Translations under genes and position numbers: made by a program
NCBI GenBank assembly: GCA_021299675.1
Contig: JAJTIF010000332.1
Location: 1-5,817, forward strand
DNA: 5,817 bases
Reading direction: 5' to 3'
From: Pseudomonadota bacterium
GTDB lineage: Bacteria > Bdellovibrionota > Bacteriovoracia > Bacteriovoracales > Bacteriovoracaceae
In this document: positions 1 through 5,817 of the stretch, piece by piece
How positions within the stretch are numbered: the first letter of the stretch is position 1
How the letters are laid out: each line of letters opens with the position of its first letter
The notes under the pieces: model-generated
Seen by the model: the letters and a program-made list of their open reading frames with translations, nothing else
Database searches by the model: none
What the model was told of the DNA's origin: nothing

Positions 1-2877
1 CCTAGACGTTGGTGCGGCAACTTCAGAAACCACAGGTCCAGATTCTTCTTCCTGCTCTTCCTCACTCACTGGCTCAACCTTAGCCCCCCTTGCCTTCATC
101 ATAGACTGAAGGGTTGGAAGCAGCTGGGCATTTTGAGATGCCATGGTACTCATCTCGCGTCTCAACTGTGTGACAGCCTCACGTAATTCTCGATTCTCTA
201 GGCTCTGCGAATCAACTCTTCGCAGAAGTTCACTTTCCTGACGAACGAGAGCCTCTTCCCGTCTCACCGTCGCACCGGCAACAGTGTTGGCCACTTCAAT
301 CTGCTGAGGCATTTGAACCTGTGGTTGAAAGGTATTTGTAAAATTACTGGTCATCCCTCTCATCTGCGGAGCTGGTTGTATAAAAGAGTTTGGTGTCCCA
401 GACATCGAAGCAAAAGTTGTGGCTGCTGTTGTTGATACCATCTCATTCGTTTGATACGTACCATCAGCTGACTTACCCAGCGTCACATCATTTAAAGACC
501 CAGCCCCATTGGTATTTGTTTGGCCAGGATTGCTCGAGCCTTGCGTGCTCAAATCTTGTGTAAGTTTCTCTGTCGTCTGATTTGAAGGTGTATTCGCAGA
601 TCGAGTGCCCGTCACGACAATTTGGTTGTCAGTCATCCCATCATAAGTAGGGAATTGAAAACTAGAAAGACTGCCTGATCCATTTGATCCATAATAATTT
701 GTATTTCCGTTAAACCCATTGCCAAATGAACCAAAAATATTTCCAACAGAACTCCTTCCAGCCAAATTCCAAATTAAAGAATTTGGATAGATAGATCCAT
801 CGCTAGTCGAACCCAAGCAATCCGGCAAACCTACCACCCTTATTGTGTAGGATTTGCTCATATCATTACATACTCCCAAACTACTGATACTGATCTGAGT
901 CTGATTGACTCCTCCTGACTGAGGAAACAACGAAAGTGCATCAGGTGGCGCGGCCCCGCAAATATCGTTTGCGATCTGAGAGAAGACGTCGACGGGGGTT
1001 TCAAATCCGGCAACCGATTGCTGACTCAATGGAATCGCGGCAACGGAGCGATCCGCCGCCGTCATAGACAGCGCCTTAGGGGTTGTGTTCGAGAGATGGG
1101 CTTCTGAGTCTCTCAAAAGAGAACAGCTAACGCCCAGATTTAGGTAGAGACCGGGCCTCACTCTAGCTTCTGCATTATCATTAATGAGTGTAGCGAGCTC
1201 CGTACGTATCTCTTCTCCTGTGTAATTTTCTGCCAAGTTGTCTGCTGTGCTACACAGAGCGAGTCTTAGATCGCGGTCGATCGCCGCACACGCAATCTGT
1301 CGATCTTCTTTGGCTGCATCCCAGATTTTTACCTTGTTTCTTTCGAAAAACTGATCCACCGAATCTACGCCATTAAGTCTGACCATCCCCATATCTTTGA
1401 AGGCTAAAACGCCTACTTTGCTCGCCATCATGGTTCTAAAAAATGGTGACATTGACATGTGACTGATCAGCGTAGCGCGGGCATCTTCGAAACTCACATT
1501 CCTGATCTTTGAAGTATATGTTTCGGCCATGGCCCTTACAAAACAGTTGGTATCGTGGTTTTGACAGTTCTGTATTTTTTGCTCGGCTACACTGTCGATC
1601 CATAGACTTGTAACGATGTCTCCACTCCCAACTTGAGCGAGGCGGGCCCTTTGAAAGTCGTCAAAATCATAATCCCCATCACAGGTTGATGATTTACGAT
1701 TGAACATGGCATCTTTTGACTTAGATAAAATATCTTGGATAGATGCCTGAGCAGATCCGCCTTGAGCATTTGGATATCCAGACTTAATTTTTTCAAGAAT
1801 TTTCGAAGAAAGTCTGCATGACCGTGGCAGACTACTTAACGAGGGCAGTGTCTCACAGCTTTCTTTCTGAACATCTGAAGCAAAGCGAGCCATGAAATCG
1901 TTTCGCTCAGCGAACTTCAAGTAATTTGAAATGGCTTCATTAGCTTTTCGCGCAGCAAGTTCAACGACCCTTTGTTCTTTTAAAGATGCAAGTGCCTGAT
2001 CGTAGCTCCCAGCACTCTCAACCGACATCAGGGTTCTAGCTGCTTCATATTTTGATTCCATACACTTGTCACAGCCTTTTTGGGCGGAAAGTCCTAAGAA
2101 TCCTGTTCTACTTGTTGTGTATTCCGTACTAAAAAGACTAGCTAGAGTTGAGATGCTGGTATTCTCCATGGCCGTGTTGGCAAAATTATCACAGTTATAT
2201 GTCTGAGGAGAATTCGCGCAATTAAGGCCACTGCCCTCTTCAAGACGAGCCCGCCGACGAGCCATGTTGGCTTTAATACCATTGAGAACACTAACCTGCG
2301 CCACCATGAGGCCACCTCTGACCTGATTGGGATCAAGATTTTTTACAGGACTCGCGCTGATTACATTATTCACCCGATCAACACAGGCTTGCTTCTTTTG
2401 GTCAGCTGAAAGTTCACTCATGTCTGCTTGGATCTGCTGCTGATGATCTTCTTTTATCACGCAATCGATCTGACATTTTTGCTGGGGTGTGGATCCGTTG
2501 CCCGGACAAGCCGAGAAGTTTCCAGAGAGATAGTCGCAGTAATTTTGGATTTTGGTCGCATTAGCCGCAGCGTTCGCAGGATTAACAAAAGGGCATACTG
2601 CTGACGCAAATGCAGATCTTACATTCATTGTATGTAAGGGCATTTGTATCGAGTCTGAAAAACCATAGTCCTGAAACTGTACCCGGTTAACGTTACTAGC
2701 AGAATTAGCCCCACCCCTTGCTGCTCTTCGCAATAGGTCCGGAGTAACAACGACCTCATCGGGATCTGGCTGTATAACGAGATCAAAATTTGTAAGGGAG
2801 GTATCTCGTATTTGCCCAACCTCTGCCATAAGGCTTGCAGATAGGGTGGCCAGCAAAAGCAGAAACATAAATTTCAT
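1..2877 (-). CDS. Long secreted protein of unknown function, C-terminus beyond window
   Basis: I do not recognise this gene. The frame is open for 959 codons from ATG at 2877 to base 1 with no stop, so the C-terminus is missing. The start is supported by TAGGA at 2888-2884, six bases upstream, and by an N-terminal Sec signal peptide: M-K, a Phe/Leu core at residues 3-12, probable cleavage after Ala18 (SLMA/EV). The mature part therefore lies in the periplasm, on the surface or outside. Residues about 90-690 carry many cysteines (e.g. C95, C114, C124, C135, C139, C220, C229, and a CxxC at C269/C272), suggesting disulfides. Residues 712-736 form a Gly/Asn/Ser-rich linker, and about 737-859 is Thr/Ser/Gln/Asn-rich and probably disordered. 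Residues about 872-915 look like a coiled coil rich in Arg, Glu and Leu, followed by a Glu-rich tail near 939-946. No enzymatic motif or membrane segment after the signal peptide was seen. A structural, adhesive or envelope-scaffold role is only a guess. Confidence 0.88.
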   Translation of the reverse strand, partial: MKFMFLLLLATLSASLMAEVGQIRDTSLTNFDLVIQPDPDEVVVTPDLLRRAARGGANSASNVNRVQFQDYGFSDSIQMPLHTMNVRSAFASAVCPFVNPANAAANATKIQNYCDYLSGNFSACPGNGSTPQQKCQIDCVIKEDHQQQIQADMSELSADQKKQACVDRVNNVISASPVKNLDPNQVRGGLMVAQVSVLNGIKANMARRRARLEEGSGLNCANSPQTYNCDNFANTAMENTSISTLASLFSTEYTTSRTGFLGLSAQKGCDKCMESKYEAARTLMSVESAGSYDQALASLKEQRVVELAARKANEAISNYLKFAERNDFMARFASDVQKESCETLPSLSSLPRSCRLSSKILEKIKSGYPNAQGGSAQASIQDILSKSKDAMFNRKSSTCDGDYDFDDFQRARLAQVGSGDIVTSLWIDSVAEQKIQNCQNHDTNCFVRAMAETYTSKIRNVSFEDARATLISHMSMSPFFRTMMASKVGVLAFKDMGMVRLNGVDSVDQFFERNKVKIWDAAKEDRQIACAAIDRDLRLALCSTADNLAENYTGEEIRTELATLINDNAEARVRPGLYLNLGVSCSLLRDSEAHLSNTTPKALSMTAADRSVAAIPLSQQSVAGFETPVDVFSQIANDICGAAPPDALSLFPQSGGVNQTQISISSLGVCNDMSKSYTIRVVGLPDCLGSTSDGSIYPNSLIWNLAGRSSVGNIFGSFGNGFNGNTNYYGSNGSGSLSSFQFPTYDGMTDNQIVVTGTRSANTPSNQTTEKLTQDLSTQGSSNPGQTNTNGAGSLNDVTLGKSADGTYQTNEMVSTTAATTFASMSGTPNSFIQPAPQMRGMTSNFTNTFQPQVQMPQQIEVANTVAGATVRREEALVRQESELLRRVDSQSLENRELREAVTQLRREMSTMASQNAQLLPTLQSMMKARGAKVEPVSEEEQEEESGPVVSEVAAPTSR

Positions 2878-2883
2878 AAAAAA

Positions 2884-2888
2884 TCCTA
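2884..2888 (-). promoter_or_regulatory. Ribosome binding site of the long secreted protein gene
   Basis: TAGGA on the minus strand, followed by six T residues and then the ATG at 2877. It selects this ATG over the in-frame Met4 and Met17 codons, as does the intact signal peptide that begins at Met1. Confidence 0.55.
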
Positions 2889-2926
2889 AGAGTTAAACCC
2901 AGCTTCTTATCGGTTGTGTCTCTATA

Positions 2927-2932
2927 ATGATA
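2927..2932 (-). promoter_or_regulatory. Weak candidate -10 element for the long secreted protein gene
   Basis: TATCAT on the minus strand matches the sigma-70 -10 consensus at five of six bases and lies about 50 nt upstream of the ATG at 2877. At a spacing of 16-18 nt there is only a poor match to TTGACA (TCAAGG at 18 nt). AT-rich DNA gives such matches by chance, so this is a candidate only. Confidence 0.2.
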
Positions 2933-2976
2933 AAGTTTCTCAGGTAATGGCCTTGAAACTATTGAATAATCCTCCT

Positions 2977-2992
2977 AAGTATTCGAATACTT
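2977..2992. repeat. Perfect 16-bp palindrome, possible operator
   Basis: AAGTATTCGAATACTT is identical to its reverse complement. Allowing one extra base, the symmetry extends by two more pairs on each side (CTAA/TTAG). It lies in the intergenic gap, about 100 nt upstream of the long secreted protein start and about 48 nt downstream of the membrane protein stop. A dyad with no spacer is typical of a site for a dimeric regulator. A 6-bp hairpin with a TCGA loop is also possible but AT-rich and weak. No second copy was noticed in the window. Confidence 0.45.
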
Positions 2993-3039
2993 TAGAGTTT
3001 AATGACATTGATATGCCTCAAATTACTGGCGATTTTGGG

Positions 3040-3444
3040 CTATTTAACAAAGAAATTGAGCTGATAGCGCAAAAGAAGAAATCCCAGGGAACCTAGAATG
3101 GCCACCCACCATGGGATCTGGGAATCGGCTACAGCGGCAAAGGCACCTAAAAAAAGTGCGGCAGGAAAAATTGAAACGACTTTTTGAACTCGGGGATAGT
3201 TAACAAAAGGTTTTTGGAAAATCTGATGAAAAAAGTGAATGAAGCGCAAAGAACTAAAGCGGTACTTTTTAGTAGAAACTTGCTCTTTAGTCCAACCGTT
3301 AAGGATCGCCCAGTTCCACACAAAACCTAAGCAAAAAATAAAAGTCCACCCCCATGATCCGATCGCATACTGTAGGCCAATGATCATTAAAGATAGTGCC
3401 GCGAGCTCCACCAACTCTAAGGGCGAAGGAAGATGCTTTTTCAT
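3040..3444 (-). CDS. Predicted four-helix inner-membrane protein, unknown function
   Basis: I do not recognise a family for this 134-aa protein. Four hydrophobic segments are visible at about residues 11-29, 31-49, 89-107 and 110-127, arranged as two tight hairpins. The N-terminus (Met-Lys-Lys), the central loop 51-88 (many Lys/Arg/His) and the C-terminus (Arg, Lys) are positively charged. By the positive-inside rule, both ends and the central loop are cytoplasmic, with only very short periplasmic turns rich in Gly, Trp and Ser/Asp. The ATG overlaps the TGA of the upstream dehydrogenase as ATGA, and a strong AGGAGG sits ten bases before it inside that gene, so the start is well supported and translation is probably coupled. 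It is the last gene of the apparent rny operon. No catalytic or ligand motif is seen. Confidence 0.8.
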   Translation of the reverse strand: MKKHLPSPLELVELAALSLMIIGLQYAIGSWGWTFIFCLGFVWNWAILNGWTKEQVSTKKYRFSSLRFIHFFHQIFQKPFVNYPRVQKVVSIFPAALFLGAFAAVADSQIPWWVAILGSLGFLLLRYQLNFFVK

Positions 3445-4118
3445 TCTAAGAAACCCTCCTTATGCAGAAAAGTGAGGTCAGCAATTCTTAAATGATCTGG
3501 GGCATTGATGACAAAGTCAAAGACGTAGAGAAAATCATCCAGTTTCAGCATCCGACTGCGCGAAAAGTCTTTCGGAAGGTTATCCCACAGCGGAGTATCA
3601 ATCGCACCGGAATAGAGGGGCGTGAACTTCACCCCCATATCCTTCCACTCTTTCTGCACACTCTCCAAAAGACCCTTCAGCCCAAACTTGGAGGCGTTAT
3701 AGGCGCTCATGCTGGGGTAGGCGTATTTCGCAGCAGAGGACAGAACAGAGATGATATGAGTGTGATTTTTGATCAAGAAAGGCTCGAGTCCCTTGAGCAT
3801 GTGAAAGGCGCCGAGAGTATTAGTGGCTAAGTGCTGAGCGAAAAACTCACTCTCCGATTCGGCCAGAGAGTTCATTTCACAAATGCCGGCATTCTGAATA
3901 AAGACATCAATTTTTTTTGTGAGACCCTTAAGCGTTTCATAGAACTCAACCACTGACTCTTCGTCAGCCACATCAAGTTCGAGGTCGTAAAAGTTTTCAT
4001 GCTCGATTTCAGTGCCAGAGCGAGAACCGCCGGCAACAGAGAACCCTAATTCTAACAGATGGACAGTCATCGCCATTCCCAATCCAGAGGAAGAGCCGGT
4101 GACAACTGCCCACTTCAT
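3441..4118 (-). CDS. Short-chain dehydrogenase/reductase (SDR family)
   Basis: A 225-aa classical-type SDR: an NAD(P)(H)-dependent cytoplasmic oxidoreductase with a Rossmann fold and unknown substrate. The cofactor loop TGSSSGLG is at residues 7-14, and Asp49-Val50 fits the adenine-ring contact. The NAG motif is at 76-78. The catalytic tetrad can be assigned as Asn100, Ser127, Tyr140 and Lys144 (YNASK), with the usual 13-residue Ser-Tyr spacing. Arg33 just after the second strand suggests, but does not prove, NADPH preference. The usual Pro-Gly after strand six is Ser170-Gly171, followed by a normal Ile-Asp-Thr-Pro. The length is slightly below the usual 240-260 aa, so the C-terminal substrate-binding part is compact. 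The ATG shares its A with the rny stop (TAATG), and AGGA lies 11 nt upstream within rny, implying coupled translation. Its own stop overlaps the next gene. No link between its chemistry and RNA decay is evident. Confidence 0.93.
   Translation of the reverse strand: MKWAVVTGSSSGLGMAMTVHLLELGFSVAGGSRSGTEIEHENFYDLELDVADEESVVEFYETLKGLTKKIDVFIQNAGICEMNSLAESESEFFAQHLATNTLGAFHMLKGLEPFLIKNHTHIISVLSSAAKYAYPSMSAYNASKFGLKGLLESVQKEWKDMGVKFTPLYSGAIDTPLWDNLPKDFSRSRMLKLDDFLYVFDFVINAPDHLRIADLTFLHKEGFLE
3455..3460 (-). promoter_or_regulatory. Strong Shine-Dalgarno of the membrane protein gene, inside the dehydrogenase gene
   Basis: AGGAGG on the minus strand, ten bases before the ATG at 3444, lies within the last codons of the dehydrogenase (Lys-Glu-Gly). 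It decides the start of the membrane protein and indicates that the four-base stop/start overlap is actively used for reinitiation. Confidence 0.7.
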
Positions 4119-5677
4119 TATTTTGCAATTCCTACAGCACGAGTTTCACGGATCACAGCAACCTTAATTGTTCCAGGATAACTCATCTCCTGCTCAATCT
4201 TCTTGGCAATATCGCGCGAGAGCACAATTGTTTGCTCGTCAGAGAGTCTCTCATTATCTACGAGGACGCGAATTTCACGGCCTGCTGAGATCGCATAACT
4301 CTTCGTGACACCTTCAAAGCTATTAACAATTTTCTCAATGTCCGTGAGACGAGAAACATAACTTTCCTTGAGGGCTTTACGAGCTCCTGGACGTGCCCCA
4401 GAGAGTGCATCCGAAGCAGCTACGAGGTGAGCGAGAACCGACTCAGGTTTTTCATCATCATGGTGAGCACGGATCGCATGCACGATATCTGGAGACTCAC
4501 CATACTTCTTGGCAAAGTCAGCTCCAATTACAGCGTGAGAACCTTCTGCAGAAGCATCGAGAACTTTACCGATGTCGTGCATGAGAGCCGCACGACGGGC
4601 CTGCTTCACATTGAGCCCAAGCTCTGCCGCCATGTTGCCGCAGATAAAGGCTGCTTCGAGAGCATGCTGGTATTGATTTTGAGTGTAGCTGGTACGCCAG
4701 TTCAAGGCGCCGATGAGTTTTAGGATTTCAGGGTGAATACCATGAACGCCAATCTCCATCTGAGCTTTCTCACCAAGTTCGCGCAGACGCGTTTCTACTT
4801 CCGCCTTGGATTTATCATGAAATTCTTCGATTTTAGCTGGGTGAATACGTCCATCGGCCATCAAGCGCTCGATCGTCATCCGAGCAATTTCCTTACGAAC
4901 CACGTTGAAGCTTGAGATGGTCACAACACCAGGGGTGTCGTCGATGATGAGATCAACGCCGCAGATTTGCTCGAAGGCACGAATATTTCTTCCTTCGCGA
5001 CCAATCAAGCGACCTTTAATCCCGTCATCGGCCAGTGCCACAGTGGAGATCGTTTGCTCAGCGACGTATTCACCAGCGAAGCGCTGGATTGCAATCCCGA
5101 CCACACGCTTAGCACGCTTCTCGGCTTCTTCTCTCGCTTCTTCCTCAATGCGAACAACCAATTTAGCAGCCTCAACTCTTGATTCCTCAGCAACCTGGGA
5201 CATGAGTTGATTCTTAGCTTCTTCTTTGGTCAGTCCAGAAATCACCGTGAGCTTGTTTGAGAGCTCTTCCTGTTTCTCGATGATCTTCTTTTTTTCTTCC
5301 GTAAGAGCTTCAACGCGAGCGACGAATTCTTCTTCTTTGACTTTGGTTTTTTCTATCTGCTTCTGAAGATCTTCTGTCTTCTGCTCGAGGGCGACTTCTT
5401 TCTTAGTTAAGCCCCGTTCTAAATCAGCAATCCCTTTCTTCTTTCTCTCAAGCTCCTGATCGAGCTGCTGGCGCTCCTCACGGATGATCTGCTTGGCATC
5501 CCCTTGAGCTCTGCGACGAATATCATCCGCTTCAGCTTTTGCTTTATTGAGGATTTCATCCGCGCTCTTCTGTGCCTCTGAATTATCTTTCGAGTTTTTA
5601 GATCTAAGAGCAAAGAATGCTCCGGAGCCGCCCAGAACTAAACCCACAACGGCGAAAATTATTGCTTGTACTTCCAT
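4118..5677 (-). CDS. rny: Ribonuclease Y
   Basis: RNase Y is a membrane-anchored endoribonuclease that initiates mRNA turnover, cutting single-stranded, often 5'-monophosphorylated RNA. The 519-aa length matches the family (about 510-520). The order of parts is canonical. An N-terminal transmembrane anchor is at about residues 4-24. A long charged coiled coil spans about 30-190. A KH RNA-binding domain at about 210-275 has the GxxG loop GREG at 226-229. An HD phosphodiesterase domain at about 335-430 contains His338, the HD pair His367-Asp368 (in MHDIGK) and Asp423 as likely metal ligands. The conserved C-terminal domain follows, from about 435. All catalytic residues are present, so the enzyme should be active. 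The ATG follows AGAGGG with only three bases between, a rather tight spacing, but the anchor begins immediately after it. It starts 21 nt after the folate-enzyme gene, so it is probably cotranscribed. Its stop overlaps the dehydrogenase start by one base. Confidence 0.97.
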   Translation of the reverse strand: MEVQAIIFAVVGLVLGGSGAFFALRSKNSKDNSEAQKSADEILNKAKAEADDIRRRAQGDAKQIIREERQQLDQELERKKKGIADLERGLTKKEVALEQKTEDLQKQIEKTKVKEEEFVARVEALTEEKKKIIEKQEELSNKLTVISGLTKEEAKNQLMSQVAEESRVEAAKLVVRIEEEAREEAEKRAKRVVGIAIQRFAGEYVAEQTISTVALADDGIKGRLIGREGRNIRAFEQICGVDLIIDDTPGVVTISSFNVVRKEIARMTIERLMADGRIHPAKIEEFHDKSKAEVETRLRELGEKAQMEIGVHGIHPEILKLIGALNWRTSYTQNQYQHALEAAFICGNMAAELGLNVKQARRAALMHDIGKVLDASAEGSHAVIGADFAKKYGESPDIVHAIRAHHDDEKPESVLAHLVAASDALSGARPGARKALKESYVSRLTDIEKIVNSFEGVTKSYAISAGREIRVLVDNERLSDEQTIVLSRDIAKKIEQEMSYPGTIKVAVIRETRAVGIAK

Positions 5678-5698
5678 ATTCCCTCTTTTCTTATCTGC

Positions 5699-5817
5699 TC
5701 AACAAATGGTTACCATCCGCTGGTCAGTTAATATCTTTTGCACTTTCTGATCATGAACATCGACTGAAAACTCACGGCCGAACTGCTGATCAAAACAAAC
5801 ACCAATACTACCTAAAC
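5699..5817 (-). CDS. 5-formyltetrahydrofolate cyclo-ligase, C-terminal fragment (5' end beyond window)
   Basis: Only the last 38 codons and the TGA (5701-5699) are inside the window; the start lies to the right. The fragment contains Gly-Val-Cys-Phe-Asp-Gln-Gln, then Val-His-Asp, then Ile-Leu-Thr-Asp. This fits the C-terminal signature of the 5-FTHF cyclo-ligase (MTHFS/YgfA) family: a G-x-x-F-x-x-Q strand, a conserved His-Asp, and a final Thr-Asp/Glu before the end. The enzyme uses ATP to convert 5-formyl-THF to 5,10-methenyl-THF in the cytoplasm, recycling folate for one-carbon metabolism. The call rests on a short stretch without the ATP-binding residues, so it is likely but not certain. 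The 21-nt gap to rny leaves no room for a terminator, so the two are probably in one transcript. The truncation is due to the window edge. Confidence 0.8.
   Translation of the reverse strand, partial: LGSIGVCFDQQFGREFSVDVHDQKVQKILTDQRMVTIC

Larger units (their letters stand above)
2878..3039. other. 162-nt intergenic region between the rny operon and the long secreted protein gene
   Basis: This is the only sizeable non-coding gap in the window and is AT-rich. It contains a perfect 16-bp palindrome (2977-2992). Beside it is an orphan Shine-Dalgarno-like AGGAGG on the minus strand (2976-2971). There is a possible minus-strand -10 element TATCAT (2932-2927), which lacks a good -35. On the plus strand, TATAAT lies at 2923-2928. 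No GC-rich hairpin with a T-tract, so no convincing intrinsic terminator, was found. A promoter for the downstream gene is expected here but cannot be fixed by eye. Confidence 0.6.

Noticed and set aside
1587..2819. Short minus-strand frames at 1587-1796, 2142-2336 and 2625-2819
   Set aside because: They are out-of-frame shadows of the continuous 959-codon secreted protein frame, which has a signal peptide and ribosome site.
2785..2970. Minus-strand frame open from after AGGAGG (about 2962) through the start of the secreted protein gene to about 2785
   Set aside because: It has no ATG, GTG or TTG start near the Shine-Dalgarno and overlaps the signal peptide of the well-supported gene.
2977..2992. 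Palindrome as an intrinsic terminator of the rny operon
   Set aside because: The stem is short and AT-rich and is not followed by a T-tract on the minus strand, so an operator is a better reading.
3239..3830. Two plus-strand open frames (3239-3475 and 3492-3830)
   Set aside because: They lie opposite the membrane protein and dehydrogenase genes, have no convincing ribosome sites, and give compositions typical of antisense shadows.
4393..5750. Several plus-strand and alternate-frame open frames within and beside rny
   Set aside because: The rny frame is fully supported by domain motifs over its whole length. These frames are by-products of its codon usage.
1..5817. tRNA, rRNA, CRISPR array, insertion sequence, toxin-antitoxin or phage genes
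   Set aside because: No repeated spacer units, terminal inverted repeats, transposase motifs or cloverleaf-like segments were seen. Nearly all sequence is accounted for by five minus-strand genes.

Overview
The window reads as chromosomal sequence from a Gram-negative-type bacterium with moderate GC. It carries a run of five genes, all on the minus strand, so transcription goes from right to left. RNase Y, a Sec-exported long protein rich in Ser/Asn/Gln with many cysteines, and tightly packed start/stop overlaps would fit Bdellovibrionota or another former deltaproteobacterial lineage. This taxonomic guess rests on general impression, not on a diagnostic marker, and is only moderately secure.

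Layout from right to left. (1) 5817-5699: the last 38 codons of a gene whose C-terminus looks like 5-formyltetrahydrofolate cyclo-ligase. (2) 5677-4118: complete rny, encoding RNase Y (519 aa; membrane anchor, coiled coil, KH and HD domains), starting 21 nt after the folate gene. (3) 4118-3441: a 225-aa short-chain dehydrogenase/reductase whose ATG shares one base with the rny stop (TAATG). (4) 3444-3040: a 134-aa predicted four-helix membrane protein whose ATG overlaps the dehydrogenase stop by four bases (ATGA). These four genes have no room for separate terminators and look like one operon with translational coupling at the last two junctions. (5) After a 162-nt gap holding a perfect 16-bp palindrome, 2877-1: a long reading frame of 959 codons with no stop, which runs off the left edge of the window. 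It starts with a signal peptide, continues with a cysteine-containing domain, then a Gly/Asn/Ser linker, a disordered Thr/Gln/Asn-rich stretch, a coiled coil and an acidic tail.

Functionally, RNase Y is the membrane-tethered endonuclease that starts mRNA decay, and the cyclo-ligase recycles 5-formyl-THF. The dehydrogenase and the small membrane protein are of unknown substrate and role, and their coupling to rny may be only organisational. The long secreted protein is the least explained part of the window. It probably belongs to a separate transcription unit that continues to the left. No RNA genes, mobile elements, CRISPR arrays or toxin-antitoxin modules are visible, and I do not see firm evidence for a new multi-gene system.
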